Source: Prescottella equi (GTDB lineage Bacteria > Actinomycetota > Actinomycetes > Mycobacteriales > Mycobacteriaceae). Taken from it: a stretch of DNA of 64,000 nucleotides. Every line of letters starts with the position of its first letter. Position 1 is the first letter of the stretch. Shown here one piece after another: positions 35,446-45,345 of the stretch. Made by a program: the position numbers and the translations under genes. The stretch covers positions 496,001 to 560,000 of the forward strand of contig NZ_LWTX01000003.1 in assembly GCF_002094305.1 (NCBI RefSeq). The letters run 5' to 3'. A model generated the notes under the pieces. It searched no databases. It saw nothing but the letters and a program-made list of their open reading frames with translations, and was not told where the DNA came from.

Positions 35446-36138
35446 TCAGGGGGAGACGGGGACGGGCGCCGAGGACGCCCCGTGCACGGCCCGCCAGGCA
35501 CGGTCGCTGAGCAGCGTGGCCGCGACGAGGACCATCCACCCGCTCATCGACAGCAGTTCGACGCGCTGCGCGAAGCCGAGCCAGCTGTGACTGCCGGACG
35601 GGTCGTCGACCCCGACGAGCATCCACAGGGTGCCGACGAGGAACAGCACGACGACGGCGAGCCCGGACCACCACATCGCCCGCGGCGCACGGTAGACGAA
35701 GATCGCGATGATGAACGCGACCGCCGAGACCACGGCGGCCGTCACCGACACCGTGCTCGTGACGGCGTGCCACTGGTGGGTGAGCGGAACCTGCGTCGCC
35801 TCGCAGGCCGCCGTGGAACACCGCAGCGGCAGACGGGAATCGGCGATCGTGCCCACCGCGAAGACACCCAGCGCGAGCCAGCCGACCGTGGTGAGGAAGC
35901 GTCGCGGCGTGATCGTCAGCCCCAACACCGCCGCGACGGTGAGCACGATCCCGGTGAGCAGATCGCCGCTGCGGTAGAGGATCCCGTAGCGCTGGTCGGT
36001 GGCCGCCAGCTGGCTCGCGAACCCCTCGAACGGGCCCTCACCGGAGTTGAGGAAGAACGCCAGCACCCACGACGAGTACAGCACCGCTCCGGAGATGAGT
36101 AGGGCCGCAATGGTGTACCTGCGCAATGTGAGTGACAC
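35446..36138 (-). CDS. DUF998-like six-span membrane protein
   Basis: A 230-residue membrane protein. I chose GTG 36138 because TGAGGTCGCC (containing the lysX stop) serves as its ribosome site. Six hydrophobic spans are visible, with a periplasmic loop RLPLRCSTAACEATQ carrying two cysteines and HQWHAVTSTVSV after it, as in DUF998 proteins. The function is unknown. It starts 7 bp after lysX on the same strand, so it is co-transcribed and may work with LysX in the membrane. Confidence 0.72.
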   Translation of the reverse strand: MSLTLRRYTIAALLISGAVLYSSWVLAFFLNSGEGPFEGFASQLAATDQRYGILYRSGDLLTGIVLTVAAVLGLTITPRRFLTTVGWLALGVFAVGTIADSRLPLRCSTAACEATQVPLTHQWHAVTSTVSVTAAVVSAVAFIIAIFVYRAPRAMWWSGLAVVVLFLVGTLWMLVGVDDPSGSHSWLGFAQRVELLSMSGWMVLVAATLLSDRAWRAVHGASSAPVPVSP

Positions 36139-36145
36139 GGCGACC

Positions 36146-39100
36146 TCAGTTGCGCGGCTTGGCGAACGGGAACGCCAGCGATTCGCGGATGCTGCCGCCG
36201 GTGATGAGCATGACGATCCGGTCGACGCCCATACCGAGCCCGCCGGTGGGCGGCATCGCGTGCTCGAGCGCCTGCAGGAAGTCCTCGTCGAGTTCCATCG
36301 CTTCCGCGTCGCCGCCGGCCGCGAGCAGCGACTGCTCGGTGAGCCGTCGTCGCTGGTCGATGGGATCGGTGAGTTCGCTGTACGCGGTGCCGAGTTCGAC
36401 GCCCCACGCCACCAGATCCCACTTCGCGGCCACACCGGGGATGGTGGGGTGCGGGCGGGTCAGCGGCGACATCGACGTCGGGAAGTTGGTGTAGAAGGTG
36501 GGGAACTCGGTCTGACCCTCCACCAGATGCTCGTACAGCTCCTGCGCGACCGCGCCTGCGTCCCAGCTCTTCTGGTACTCGATGTCGTTCTCGTCGCACA
36601 ACTTCTGCAGCACCTCGAGGGGTGTCTCCGGGCTGACGTCCACGCCCAGTTTCTCGGCGACCGCGCCGTGCATCGTCTTCACGGGCCATTCGCCGGAGAT
36701 GTCGACGGCGACGAGTTCGCCGTCCGGACCGGGACGCATGATCGTCTGGCTGCCGTGTGCGGCGACGGCCGCGGCCTGGATCAGCTCGCGGCACAGCACC
36801 ATCATGCGTTCGTAGTCGCTGTGGGCCTCGTACGCCTCGAGGATCGTGAACTCCGGGTTGTGCTTGAAGTCGACCCCCTCGTTGCGGAACACCCGCCCGA
36901 TCTCGAACACCTTCTCCATGCCGGCCACGCACAGACGTTTGAGGAACAACTCCGGTGCGATCCGCAGGTACAGGTCCAGGTCGTACGCATTGATATGGGT
37001 GACGAAGGGGGCCGCGTTGGCGCCGCCGTGGATACGCTGCAGGATCGGCGTCTCCACCTCGAGGTAGTCGCGGCCGGCGAGGGTGTCGCGCAGCGACTTC
37101 ACGATCGCGGTACGCGCCGCCAGCAGCCGCCGCGACTCGGGGTTGATCGCGAGGTCGACGTAACGCTGCCGCACGCGAGTTTCCGCGTCCGTCAGGCCCT
37201 TCCACTTGTCGGGCAGGGGGTGCAGGCACTTGCCGTTCATGCGCCACTCCGTCGCCAGCAGCGACAGTTCACCCTTGCGGCTGCGGCCGATGGTGCCGCT
37301 CACCTCCATGAGGTCGCCGAGGTCGAAGTCGGTGGAGAACTCGTCGAGCCGGTCGCCGACCGTGGTGCGTTCGATGAGCACCTGGATGTCGCCGGACCAG
37401 TCCCGCAGCACTGCGAACGCGACGCCGCCGTACGTGCGGATCCGCAACAGGCGCCCCGCGATTCGCACCCGGGTGCCCTCCGGGGACGACGTCGCGGCGG
37501 CGACGGTGTGGGTGGGCGGGTACGCGACGGGGTAGGGGTCGATGCCCTCGTCGGCCAGGCGGGCGAGTTTGTCCATGCGCACGCGAACCTGTTCGGGCCG
37601 GCGCGGTCCCACCGATTCCGGGGCCGTCCCGTCCGTCCTGCCCGTGGACGCGTCGGCCGCCGGAGCGGCGGCGTCGGGCGCACTGCCGTCCGCGTGCAGG
37701 ACACCGGAGACGGCGAGTGCCGCCGGCACCGCGGCGCGGGTCCCGGTGTGCGTGGGCGCCTTCGCCCGGTGCCCGAACGTGGGCAACGTCAGGAAACCCT
37801 CGGCGATCGCCGACGCGATTCCGACGCGCGGCAGCTGCCGGTTGTCGTCGAAGCACAGGTACCGCGGCGCCCATTCGGGCTGGTACTTGACGTTCGAGCG
37901 GTACAGGGCCTCGAGCTGCCACCACCGGGAGAAGAACAGCAGCATCGACCGCCAGACCCGCAGGATCGGACCGGCGCCGATGCGCGCGCCCTCCTCGAAC
38001 GTGGAGCGGAACACCGCGAAGTTGAGCGACACCCGCACGACGCCGAACTCGTCGGAACGGGTCGCGAGTTCGGTGACCATCAGTTCGACTACACCGTTGG
38101 GGGCGTCCGGGTTCCGGCGCATCAGGTCGAGCGATGCGCCGTTCGGACCCCACGGCACCAGCGACAGCATGCCCAGCACCGTGCCGTCCTCGCCGAGCGC
38201 CTCGACCAGGAGGCAGTCGCCGTCGAGGGGATCGCCGAGCCGGCCCAGGGCCATCGAGAAGCCGCGCTCGGTCTCGGTGTCGCGCCACGCATCTGCACGC
38301 GCGACGACGTCGGCCATCTCGGCGGGCGGGATGTCGCGGTGGCGTCGGATGCGGACTGTGACGCCCTGCTTCCGGACCCGGTGCACGGCCTGACGGACCT
38401 GCCGCATCTCGCGGCCGTTCAGATTGAACTCCCGGGTTTCGAGGATCGCCTCGTCGCCGAGCTGGAGCACCGACAGACCGGCCCGCTTGTACGCGGTGGC
38501 GCCGGCCTCGCTCGCTCCCATCACGGCGGGCGCCCAGCCGTACTTGGAGCACAGGGCGAGCCACGCGTCGATCGCGTGCGGCCACGCCTCCGGGTTGCCG
38601 ATCGGGTCGCCGCTGGCCAGGCACACGCCGATCTCCACGCGGTAGGTGACGGCGGCCTTGCCGCTCGGAGCGAAGACGACGGCCTTGTCGCGGCGGGTCG
38701 CGAAGTAGCCCAGGGAGTCGTCGGCACCGAAGCTGTCGAGCAGGCCGCGCAACGCCGATTCGTCGTCGCCGGTCAGCGCGTTCGACGCCCGCTGCGAGCG
38801 GAACAGCGTGATCACCGCCGCGAGCAGGGCGAGCGCCCCGAACAGTCCCAGCAGGGTGTTGACGAAGACGTGGGGGTGGCCGTCGAACTGTTCGTTCTCG
38901 ACCACGACGAGGGCGGTGACGCGGTTGAGGGCCCACAGGAACCGCTGACCCGACGGCAGCGTGCCCGGGAACAGCTCCACCAGCCCCCAGCCCAGCAGAG
39001 TGCCCACCGCCAGGCCGGACACGAGGACGCCCAATGCCTTCCACGCGGCGCCGCGGCGGACCCGCGTGTAGAACTCCTTGCGGGCCGCGATCAGGATCCC

Positions 39101-39511
39101 GACGACCGCGAGCTGCACGACGCACGCGACGGCGGCGTTGACGTTCTCGTCCGCCACCGCGGTGACCGCGTTGAGAACTGCGAAGAGGGTCAGGTAGATC
39201 GTCAGCAACCACCACGCGATCCGTTTGCGGCTCGCGAGTGCGGCCGCCACCAGACCGACCACGACGGCCCACGACAGGCTCGTGTCGGGGGCGTCGAAGT
39301 AGTAGTCGTCGATGTACAGGCGCGGCGTGTGCACCAGGTAGCGCAGCGCGGGCGACAGGCTCCACAGGAACACCAGCACCGAGAAGACGCCGAGGACGAG
39401 GCCCGCGATGTGCGGAACCTCCGACAGCCGCCCGCGTTTCGGCGTCACCCGGGTCTGGTGGTGGTCCCGCCTGTCCGTGGTGTCCACAGGGCTACCGGTA
39501 CTCGTGGCCAT
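36146..39511 (-). CDS. lysX: LysX: lysylphosphatidylglycerol synthase fused to lysyl-tRNA synthetase
   Basis: A 1121-residue bifunctional protein that charges tRNA with lysine and transfers it to phosphatidylglycerol, giving resistance to cationic peptides. I chose ATG 39511 after GGAAGGACC. An open frame 29 codons longer would overlap the S4 gene's promoter. In order: an MprF-like membrane part (about 6-7 spans, residues 40-270), a DUF2156 acyltransferase domain (about 270-580), a linker, an OB-fold tRNA-binding domain (about 675-760) and a class II synthetase core ([53 protein letters not shown]). M. tuberculosis LysX is about 1170 residues with the same order. Confidence 0.95.
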   Translation of the reverse strand: MATSTGSPVDTTDRRDHHQTRVTPKRGRLSEVPHIAGLVLGVFSVLVFLWSLSPALRYLVHTPRLYIDDYYFDAPDTSLSWAVVVGLVAAALASRKRIAWWLLTIYLTLFAVLNAVTAVADENVNAAVACVVQLAVVGILIAARKEFYTRVRRGAAWKALGVLVSGLAVGTLLGWGLVELFPGTLPSGQRFLWALNRVTALVVVENEQFDGHPHVFVNTLLGLFGALALLAAVITLFRSQRASNALTGDDESALRGLLDSFGADDSLGYFATRRDKAVVFAPSGKAAVTYRVEIGVCLASGDPIGNPEAWPHAIDAWLALCSKYGWAPAVMGASEAGATAYKRAGLSVLQLGDEAILETREFNLNGREMRQVRQAVHRVRKQGVTVRIRRHRDIPPAEMADVVARADAWRDTETERGFSMALGRLGDPLDGDCLLVEALGEDGTVLGMLSLVPWGPNGASLDLMRRNPDAPNGVVELMVTELATRSDEFGVVRVSLNFAVFRSTFEEGARIGAGPILRVWRSMLLFFSRWWQLEALYRSNVKYQPEWAPRYLCFDDNRQLPRVGIASAIAEGFLTLPTFGHRAKAPTHTGTRAAVPAALAVSGVLHADGSAPDAAAPAADASTGRTDGTAPESVGPRRPEQVRVRMDKLARLADEGIDPYPVAYPPTHTVAAATSSPEGTRVRIAGRLLRIRTYGGVAFAVLRDWSGDIQVLIERTTVGDRLDEFSTDFDLGDLMEVSGTIGRSRKGELSLLATEWRMNGKCLHPLPDKWKGLTDAETRVRQRYVDLAINPESRRLLAARTAIVKSLRDTLAGRDYLEVETPILQRIHGGANAAPFVTHINAYDLDLYLRIAPELFLKRLCVAGMEKVFEIGRVFRNEGVDFKHNPEFTILEAYEAHSDYERMMVLCRELIQAAAVAAHGSQTIMRPGPDGELVAVDISGEWPVKTMHGAVAEKLGVDVSPETPLEVLQKLCDENDIEYQKSWDAGAVAQELYEHLVEGQTEFPTFYTNFPTSMSPLTRPHPTIPGVAAKWDLVAWGVELGTAYSELTDPIDQRRRLTEQSLLAAGGDAEAMELDEDFLQALEHAMPPTGGLGMGVDRIVMLITGGSIRESLAFPFAKPRN

Positions 39512-39596
39512 CGAGGTCCTTCCAGTGACTGTCGTCTCTCCGAGTCCAGTGTGAGGCGTCGATGGGCCGTTTGGGGCCAAGGAGGAAGATGGAGGC

Positions 39597-39827
39597 ATGT
39601 CTGACGCTGTGGACGAGGTCCCGATCCGCGACGAATCGATCCGCCTGGGTCAATTCCTCAAGCTGGCCAATCTCATCGAGTCGGGTGCGGAGGCGAAGGT
39701 CGTCGTCGCCGAGGGTCTGGTCAGCGTGAACGGCGAGGTGGAGATCCGACGCGGTCGGCAGCTGCGGGACGGCGACGTCGTCGAGATCGGTGGCATGTCG
39801 GCGCGGGTGAGCGCGCCCGTGTCCTAG
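39597..39827 (+). CDS. Small S4-domain RNA-binding protein (YaaA/RlbA type)
   Basis: A 76-residue protein made only of an S4 RNA-binding domain: [48 protein letters not shown]. Start ATG 39597 after GGAGG. Related small S4 proteins are found in many bacteria and are thought to bind ribosomal or structured RNA. It is divergent from lysX (85 bp between starts), so the two share a promoter region. Confidence 0.9.
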   Translation: MSDAVDEVPIRDESIRLGQFLKLANLIESGAEAKVVVAEGLVSVNGEVEIRRGRQLRDGDVVEIGGMSARVSAPVS

Positions 39828-39913
39828 CGGCCGGCAGATCCCCGTCGGGACCCATCCGCCTACCCGGCCGGCGCCGAATACTCGGACGTAGCCGAAAGGA
39901 AAGCGGGGGACAC

Positions 39914-41434
39914 ATGACGACGCGTGCACTGTCGGGGATACTCGCGGCCGCGGTCGTGCTCGGGATCGGCCAATTGGTGTCGGTGCCGATCGGGCCCGCG
40001 TCGTCGCCCTTCTTCGCGGTCGGGTCCACCACCGTCGACCGCAGCCCGGCGTGGGCGCGGGAGTTCGCGATCACGACGTTCGGCACCAACGACAAGCCCG
40101 CTCTGTTCGTCGGGATGACGGTGCTGATCGTGGTGCTGGCGGCGGTGGCCGGCATGGTGGAGCGACCGCGCCGCCCGTACGGCAGCGCGATCCTGCTGGT
40201 CCTGGGGCTGGTCGGGGTGTACGCGGCCGTCAACCGGCCCGGGGCCACCGCGTCGTACGCACTGCCGACGATCGTCGGTGTCGCCGCCGGGATCGTCACA
40301 CTGCGGGTGCTCACCACGCGTGCGCCGGTGCGGACCGGATCCGGGAACGGCGCGCCGGGGATGGCGCGCCGCCGGTTCCTGGTGCTGGCCGCGACAGCCG
40401 CCGCCGTCGCCGCCGCGGCGGGGGCAACGGGACGCTATCTCGCCGACCGGGTGGCGGGCGCGGTCCGTAACCGCGACGGCCTCGCCCTGCCCACGGTGCC
40501 CGCCGCCGACCGCGCGCCGGCCCTCGCGCCCGGAACCGACGTCGCGGTGCCGGGCGCCACCCCCTTCGTGACCCGCAACGGAGACTTCTACCGGATCGAC
40601 ACCGCGCTGCAGGTGCCCATGCTCACCACCGACGAATGGCAGCTGCGGATCCACGGCATGGTCGATCGCGAGATCACCCTGAGCTGGGACGACCTGATCG
40701 CCCGCACGCCGATCGAACGCGCGATCACGCTGACGTGCGTATCCAACGAGGTCGGCGGCGAACTCGCGGGCAACGCCACCTGGGTCGGGTACCGGATCAA
40801 GGATCTGCTCGACGAGGTGGGCGTCGCGTCCGACGCCGACATGTTGCTGTCCACCAGTGCCGACGGCTTCACGGTCGGCACCCCGGTCGAGGTCCTGCGC
40901 GACGGCCGCGACGCGATCCTCGCGGTCGCGATGAACGGCGAACCGCTCCCGTTCGCGCACGGTTATCCGGTGCGTCAGGTGGTGCCCGGGCTGTACGGGT
41001 TCGTGTCGGCGACCAAGTGGGTGGTCGACTGGGAGCTGACCCGCTTCGACCGCGCCGAGGCGTATTGGACCCGGCGCGGCTGGGCGGCGCAGGCACCGAT
41101 CAAGACTGCGTCGCGCATCGACGTGCCCGCCGCGTTCGGGAAGATTCCGTCCGGCCCCACGATCGTCGCGGGGACCGCATGGGCGCAGCACCGCGGCATC
41201 GAGAAGGTCGAGGTGCGGGTCGACAACGGCGTGTGGCGGACCGCGACGCTGGCGCCGCAGTACTCGATCGACACGTGGCGGCAGTGGACGTGGCAGTGGG
41301 ACGCGCCTCCCGGTGTGCACAGCCTGCAGGTGCGTGCCACCGATCGGGCCGGCAACACTCAGACCGAGGAGCGGGCGGCGCCGATTCCGGACGGCGCGAG
41401 CGGGTGGCACTCGCGCACGGTGACGGTGTCGTGA
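39914..41434 (+). CDS. Membrane-anchored molybdopterin oxidoreductase (sulfite-oxidase family)
   Basis: A 506-residue protein starting ATG 39914. The N-terminal 170 residues hold about five hydrophobic spans, the last preceded by ARRRFLVLAATAAAVAAAA, which looks like an internal Tat-type signal anchor. The catalytic part is a sulfite-oxidase-type molybdopterin domain with LTCVSNEVGGELAGNATWVGYRI (the Cys ligand of Mo), GFTVGTPVEVL and HGYPVRQVVPGLYGFVSATKWV. A C-terminal Ig-like dimerisation domain follows (VEVRVDNGVWRTATL). It probably works outside the membrane on a small oxo-anion or sulfoxide. No cytochrome subunit lies next to it. Confidence 0.87.
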   Translation: MTTRALSGILAAAVVLGIGQLVSVPIGPASSPFFAVGSTTVDRSPAWAREFAITTFGTNDKPALFVGMTVLIVVLAAVAGMVERPRRPYGSAILLVLGLVGVYAAVNRPGATASYALPTIVGVAAGIVTLRVLTTRAPVRTGSGNGAPGMARRRFLVLAATAAAVAAAAGATGRYLADRVAGAVRNRDGLALPTVPAADRAPALAPGTDVAVPGATPFVTRNGDFYRIDTALQVPMLTTDEWQLRIHGMVDREITLSWDDLIARTPIERAITLTCVSNEVGGELAGNATWVGYRIKDLLDEVGVASDADMLLSTSADGFTVGTPVEVLRDGRDAILAVAMNGEPLPFAHGYPVRQVVPGLYGFVSATKWVVDWELTRFDRAEAYWTRRGWAAQAPIKTASRIDVPAAFGKIPSGPTIVAGTAWAQHRGIEKVEVRVDNGVWRTATLAPQYSIDTWRQWTWQWDAPPGVHSLQVRATDRAGNTQTEERAAPIPDGASGWHSRTVTVS

Positions 41435-41450
41435 GGCGGCCCCGCGGGAC

Positions 41451-42131
41451 CTAGGCCGGATCGGGTGGCGCCGCTGCGGGTTCCGGTTCGCTGCCGAGTG
41501 CCGCGGCCAGCCGCTCGCGGGCCCGGGACAGGTGCCCGGTCAGCACTGCGACGGCGCGCTCGCCGTCTCCGTCCGCGAGTGCCTCCAGGATCTGCCGATG
41601 CTCGGCGACGATGCTCGACGTGGTCAGGAGGTGCTTGCCCTGCACCTGCACCATGCACAGGCGCACCTCGGACACCAGCGTCCGGAAGATCCGGCTCGTT
41701 CGGGGGCTACCGACGGCGTCGACGAGTGAGGTGTGGAACCGCATGTCGGGTTCGACGACGGACAACGGGGCACCGTCGGTGAGCGTCGCGATCTCGCTGT
41801 TCGCGGCCACCGCGTCCGCGGGAACCACGTTGTTGCGGGCGAGTTCCCGGAGCACCTGGGACTCGAGGCCGGCGCGGGTGCGGTAGATGTCGCGCACGTC
41901 GTCGGGGCCCAGTTGCAGCACCCGCGCGGTCTTGTGCGCGCTGCGCTGCAGCAGTCCCTCGCCGACGAGTTTCTCGATCGCGGCCTTGGCGGTGGGCCGG
42001 GCGACCTCGTACGTGCGGGCGACCTCGGCCTCGGTGAGGGCATCGGAGTGCGTCAGGTCCCCGGAGAACACCCGCTGTCGCAGTTCGGCGGCCAATGCGT
42101 CGACGATCGACACCGCCTCGACTCTGGCCAC
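41451..42131 (-). CDS. GntR-family regulator (FCD subfamily)
   Basis: A 226-residue regulator; start GTG 42131 after AAGGAGGACCC. It has an N-terminal winged helix (ALTEAEVARTYEVARPTAKAAIEKLVGEGLLQRSAHKTARV) and an all-helical FCD effector domain with candidate metal ligands in PDMRFHTSLVDAV and AEHRQILEAL. FadR/FCD regulators typically sense organic acids. It is divergent from a hydroxy-acid oxidase gene, and the short palindrome TTGTCTGACAA between them fits the GntR consensus. Confidence 0.9.
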   Translation of the reverse strand: MARVEAVSIVDALAAELRQRVFSGDLTHSDALTEAEVARTYEVARPTAKAAIEKLVGEGLLQRSAHKTARVLQLGPDDVRDIYRTRAGLESQVLRELARNNVVPADAVAANSEIATLTDGAPLSVVEPDMRFHTSLVDAVGSPRTSRIFRTLVSEVRLCMVQVQGKHLLTTSSIVAEHRQILEALADGDGERAVAVLTGHLSRARERLAAALGSEPEPAAAPPDPA

Positions 42132-42221
42132 GGGTCCTCCTTGCTCGATTCCGGTCGATCCTCCCACGGGCCGTCTGCCGTGCACACCCGTCCGCCGTCC
42201 GTTCTTGACTCGCATGAATAC

Positions 42222-42232
42222 TTGTCTGACAA
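42222..42232. promoter_or_regulatory. GntR/FadR-type operator TTGTCTGACAA
   Basis: A perfect 5-1-5 palindrome lies 37 bp before the oxidase start and 91 bp before the gntR start. It matches the general T-N-GT-N3-AC-N-A form of FadR-type sites. Confidence 0.7.
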
Positions 42233-42268
42233 TCGAGTTTGATCCTGCTCTCGGACGGATGGTTCTGC

Positions 42269-43642
42269 ATGACCCTCGATGTCGTTTCCCCCGCTGCTGC
42301 CGACCTGACCGAACGGCTCGGCGCCGCGGTCGTCACCGACCTGGATCAAATGCTCGCGTACCGCCGGGACCAGTCTTTGCTCACGCCCGACGGGGAACCG
42401 CTCGCGGTGGTGCGGGCGCGCAGCACCGAGGACGTCGTCGCGACCATGCAGATTGCGCACCGCCGCGGCGTCCCGGTGGTCACCCGAGGAGCCGCCACCG
42501 GATTGGCGGGCGGGGCGAACGCCATCGACGGGTGCATCGTGCTGAGCCTCGAGCGGATGAACGAGATTCTGCGGATCGACGAATCCGCGCGCCTCGCGAC
42601 CGTGCAGCCGGGTGTCATCAACGGGGACCTCGCCGCGGCGGTCGCCGAGAAAGGGCTCTGGTACGTCCCGGATCCGGGCAGCCGGGCGATCTCCTCCATC
42701 GGCGGCAACCTCGCCACCAATGCGGGCGGCACCTGCTGCGCCAAGTACGGCGTCACCGCCGACCACGTCGCGCGCATCAAGGCGGTCCTCCCGGACGGTC
42801 GGATCATCCACACCGGTGCCGAGACCCGGAAGAACGTCGCCGGGCTCAACCTCACGCAGGTGCTGGTCGGCTCCGAGGGCACACTAGCGGTGATCGTGGA
42901 GGCCACCGTGCGGCTGCGGGCACAGCCGTCGGCGGCGTCGACCGTGGTCGCGAGTTTCCCCACCACCGCGCTGGCGATCGACGCGGTCCTGGCGATTCGC
43001 CAGGTGGCCGACCCGTGCCTGCTCGAGCTGATGGACCGCACCACCATCGCGGCGGTCAACGACCTGACGAGGATGGGTCTCGACGACACGGCGGGCGCGC
43101 TGCTGCTGATCCAGTGCGACGGCGGTGACGCGGCCGCCGAGGCCGCCCGCTGTGCGGCGGCGTGCGCCGCGGCCGGCGCCACCGAGGTGTACGACACCGC
43201 CGATCCGGTCGAGGGTGAAGAGTTCATGCAGGCCCGGCGGGTGGCGCTCACCGCGCTCGAGCGCAGGGGCAGCACGCTGCTCGACGACCTCGCGGTACCG
43301 GTCCCGGCGCTGCCGCGCATGCTGGCCGCGATCGAGGAGTCCGCGGCCCGGCACGACGTCCTGATCGGAACGTTCGGTCATGCCGCCGACGGAAACCTCC
43401 ACCCCACCATCGTGTTCGACGCGTCCGACGCGCCGATGACGGCCCGCGCCCGGGCCGCCTTCGACGAGCTCGTCTCGGCATGTCTCACGCTCGGCGGTTC
43501 CATCACCGGCGAGCACGGCGTCGGCGTGCTCAAGACGCCGTACATGGAGTCGATGGTCGGCGCGACCGAACGCGAGCTCATGGCGGGTATCAAATCCGTC
43601 TTCGATCCCACCGGCATCCTGAATCCCGGGCGCGGTTTCTGA
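42269..43642 (+). CDS. FAD-linked 2-hydroxy-acid oxidase/dehydrogenase (GlcD family)
   Basis: A 457-residue flavoprotein. I chose ATG 42269 over an upstream in-frame start with weaker support. It has the FAD_binding_4 (PCMH) motifs RGVPVVTRGAATGLAGGA, VQPGVINGDLAAAV and GNLATNAGGTCCAKYG, and the C-terminal oxidase domain with GTFGHAADGNLHPTI, GGSITGEHGVGVLK and the family ending DPTGILNPGRGF. It oxidises a 2-hydroxy acid such as glycolate or D-lactate to the 2-oxo acid. Control by the divergent GntR regulator is likely. Confidence 0.9.
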   Translation: MTLDVVSPAAADLTERLGAAVVTDLDQMLAYRRDQSLLTPDGEPLAVVRARSTEDVVATMQIAHRRGVPVVTRGAATGLAGGANAIDGCIVLSLERMNEILRIDESARLATVQPGVINGDLAAAVAEKGLWYVPDPGSRAISSIGGNLATNAGGTCCAKYGVTADHVARIKAVLPDGRIIHTGAETRKNVAGLNLTQVLVGSEGTLAVIVEATVRLRAQPSAASTVVASFPTTALAIDAVLAIRQVADPCLLELMDRTTIAAVNDLTRMGLDDTAGALLLIQCDGGDAAAEAARCAAACAAAGATEVYDTADPVEGEEFMQARRVALTALERRGSTLLDDLAVPVPALPRMLAAIEESAARHDVLIGTFGHAADGNLHPTIVFDASDAPMTARARAAFDELVSACLTLGGSITGEHGVGVLKTPYMESMVGATERELMAGIKSVFDPTGILNPGRGF

Positions 43643-43724
43643 GAGAGGTGGGGGCGGGGAGGACACGTCTCGAGTGACAATCGGCGCGGGGCTGACCGTC
43701 GCGGGGAAGGCAGAGGATCTCCAT

Positions 43725-43781
43725 CTAGTTGTTCTGCTCGACGGTGACCTGAATCGCGCCGGAGTCGGCGGGCGTGCTCAT
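43725..43781 (-). CDS. 18-codon ORF coupled to the malonyl-CoA-synthetase-like gene
   Basis: ATG 43781 overlaps the ligase stop as ATGA and reads MSTPADSGAIQVTVEQNN before TAG. I recognise no family. It could be a remnant of a longer coupled gene, or chance. The surrounding 43643-43777 holds nothing else I recognise. Confidence 0.25.
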   Translation of the reverse strand: MSTPADSGAIQVTVEQNN

Positions 43782-45211
43782 CTGCCGGCTTGGACGTCGT
43801 CGACCAGTAACTTCTTCTGCACCTTGCCCATCGCGTTTCGCGGCAACGAGCTGACGACACGAATTTCTCGCGGTCGCTTGTGGATCGACAGGGTTCGGGC
43901 GACGAAGTTGGACAGCTCTACCTCGTCGGTGCAGTCGCCGACCACGTAGGCGACGATGCGCTGCCCGAGATCGGTGTCCGGGACGCCGATCACTGCGGCC
44001 TCCTCGACGCCGGGGTGGGCGAGCAACGCCTGTTCCACCTCACCGGCCCCGATCCGGTAGCCACCCGACTTGATCATGTCGATCGACTCCCTCCCGACGA
44101 TGCGGTGGAAGCCCTGTTCGTCGACGACGGCGATGTCACCGGTCTTGAACCATCCGTCCTCGGTCATCGATTCGGCGGTCTTTTCGAAGTTGCCCAGATA
44201 GCCGTCGAACAGGGTTGCGCCCGCGATCTGCAACTGCCCCAGCGTCTCACCGTCGCACGGCACCGGATTGCCCGCCTGGTCACGAATGCGGGTGTGGACG
44301 CCACGGATCGGTGATCCCACCCACCCGGGTCGACGTTCGCCGTCGAATCGGGTGCTGAGCGTGATGAGGGTCTCGCTCATTCCGTAGCGTTCGATCGGCG
44401 CCGAGCCGGTGAGCGCCTGCATGCGTTCGAAGACCGGGACCGGCAGCGGAGCGCTGCCCGACACCAGGAGCCGGGCGGATCCGAGCGTTCGTGCCGCTGA
44501 TTCGTCTGCGCACACACGGGACCACACGGTGGGGACACCGAAGTAGAGCGAACCACTCGCCGCTGCATACGATTCCGGGGTGGGGCGCACGGTGTGCACC
44601 AACGGCGACCCGTGCCGCAGGGCGCCCACGACTCCGAGGATGAGCCCGTGCACGTGGAACAACGGTAGTCCGTGGACCAGGGTGTCGTCCGGACTCCAGT
44701 CCCAGGCCTCGGCGAGCCCGTCCAGTCCCGCCGCGATGGCGGAACGGGCGAGCACGACGCCCTTCGGGGCTCCGGTCGTGCCCGAGGTGTACATGATCAT
44801 CGCGGTCGTTCCGGGATCGGGCTCGGCATATGTCGAGCCCGATCGTGCGCGGGCGTGGATCGGGACATGCGGGAGTGTGACGTCTTCCCGCCGACCGCCG
44901 AGCCAGAGCTGCGCGCCCGAGTCCTTCAGGATGTGATCGCGTTCGGCGGGCCCCGAGTCGGGTGGTACAGGCACTGCCGGCACACCGGCCATCAGGCATC
45001 CTGTGACCGCGATGACCGTTTCGAGTGTTGCCGTCGCATCGATGGCAACGCTTGTGGCGCCGCTGATCTCGTCGGCAACGGCGGCCCCCGCCGCGATCAG
45101 GTCGGATCGGGTGAGTGCGCCGTCGCCGACGCGGACCGCGGGCTGGTCGCCGGAGCCGTTTCCCGGATCGACGAGCGAAGTCAGGAGTGGCCGGGGCATG
45201 AGGGTGGTCAT
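43778..45211 (-). CDS. Acyl-CoA ligase, malonyl/methylmalonyl-CoA synthetase (MatB)-like
   Basis: A 477-residue adenylate-forming enzyme; start ATG 45211 with AAAGGA 10 bases upstream. The P-loop motif MYTSGTTGAPKGV, then HGLPLFHVHGL, YGMSETLITLS and TGDIAVVDEQGFHRIVGRESIDMIKSGGYRIGAGEVE are clear. The SIDMIKSGGYRIGAGEVE stretch and the short length fit MatB, which makes malonyl-CoA or methylmalonyl-CoA from the free acid. The catalytic lysine near the C-terminus (NAMGKVQKK) is kept. It is divergent from an IclR regulator, with a 19-bp palindrome between them. Confidence 0.82.
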   Translation of the reverse strand: MTTLMPRPLLTSLVDPGNGSGDQPAVRVGDGALTRSDLIAAGAAVADEISGATSVAIDATATLETVIAVTGCLMAGVPAVPVPPDSGPAERDHILKDSGAQLWLGGRREDVTLPHVPIHARARSGSTYAEPDPGTTAMIMYTSGTTGAPKGVVLARSAIAAGLDGLAEAWDWSPDDTLVHGLPLFHVHGLILGVVGALRHGSPLVHTVRPTPESYAAASGSLYFGVPTVWSRVCADESAARTLGSARLLVSGSAPLPVPVFERMQALTGSAPIERYGMSETLITLSTRFDGERRPGWVGSPIRGVHTRIRDQAGNPVPCDGETLGQLQIAGATLFDGYLGNFEKTAESMTEDGWFKTGDIAVVDEQGFHRIVGRESIDMIKSGGYRIGAGEVEQALLAHPGVEEAAVIGVPDTDLGQRIVAYVVGDCTDEVELSNFVARTLSIHKRPREIRVVSSLPRNAMGKVQKKLLVDDVQAGR

Positions 45212-45251
45212 CGGTGAAGGGTCCTTTCTCGAAGTCCCTACTGAACGGAGT

Positions 45252-45290
45252 CGGTCCACAATGTGGACCGCCGTGCTACGATGTGGTCCG
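45252..45290. promoter_or_regulatory. IclR-type operator (perfect 19-bp palindrome plus half-site)
   Basis: CGGTCCACA-A-TGTGGACCG (45252-45270) is a perfect palindrome. TGTGGTCCG (45282-45290) repeats the right arm with one change, and the half-site start lies 20 bp downstream of the arm start. It lies between the divergent ligase and iclR genes. Confidence 0.8.
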
Positions 45291-45345
45291 GCTAACGTAT
45301 AGCCCTCCATGCTCGACGTCAACAGACGTGTGTGAAAGGTCTTGA

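Noticed and set aside
35999-39604. A 1201-codon open frame opposite lysX
   Set aside because: It lies entirely over lysX and the DUF998 gene on the other strand and shows only Arg/Gln/Asp-rich shadow composition.
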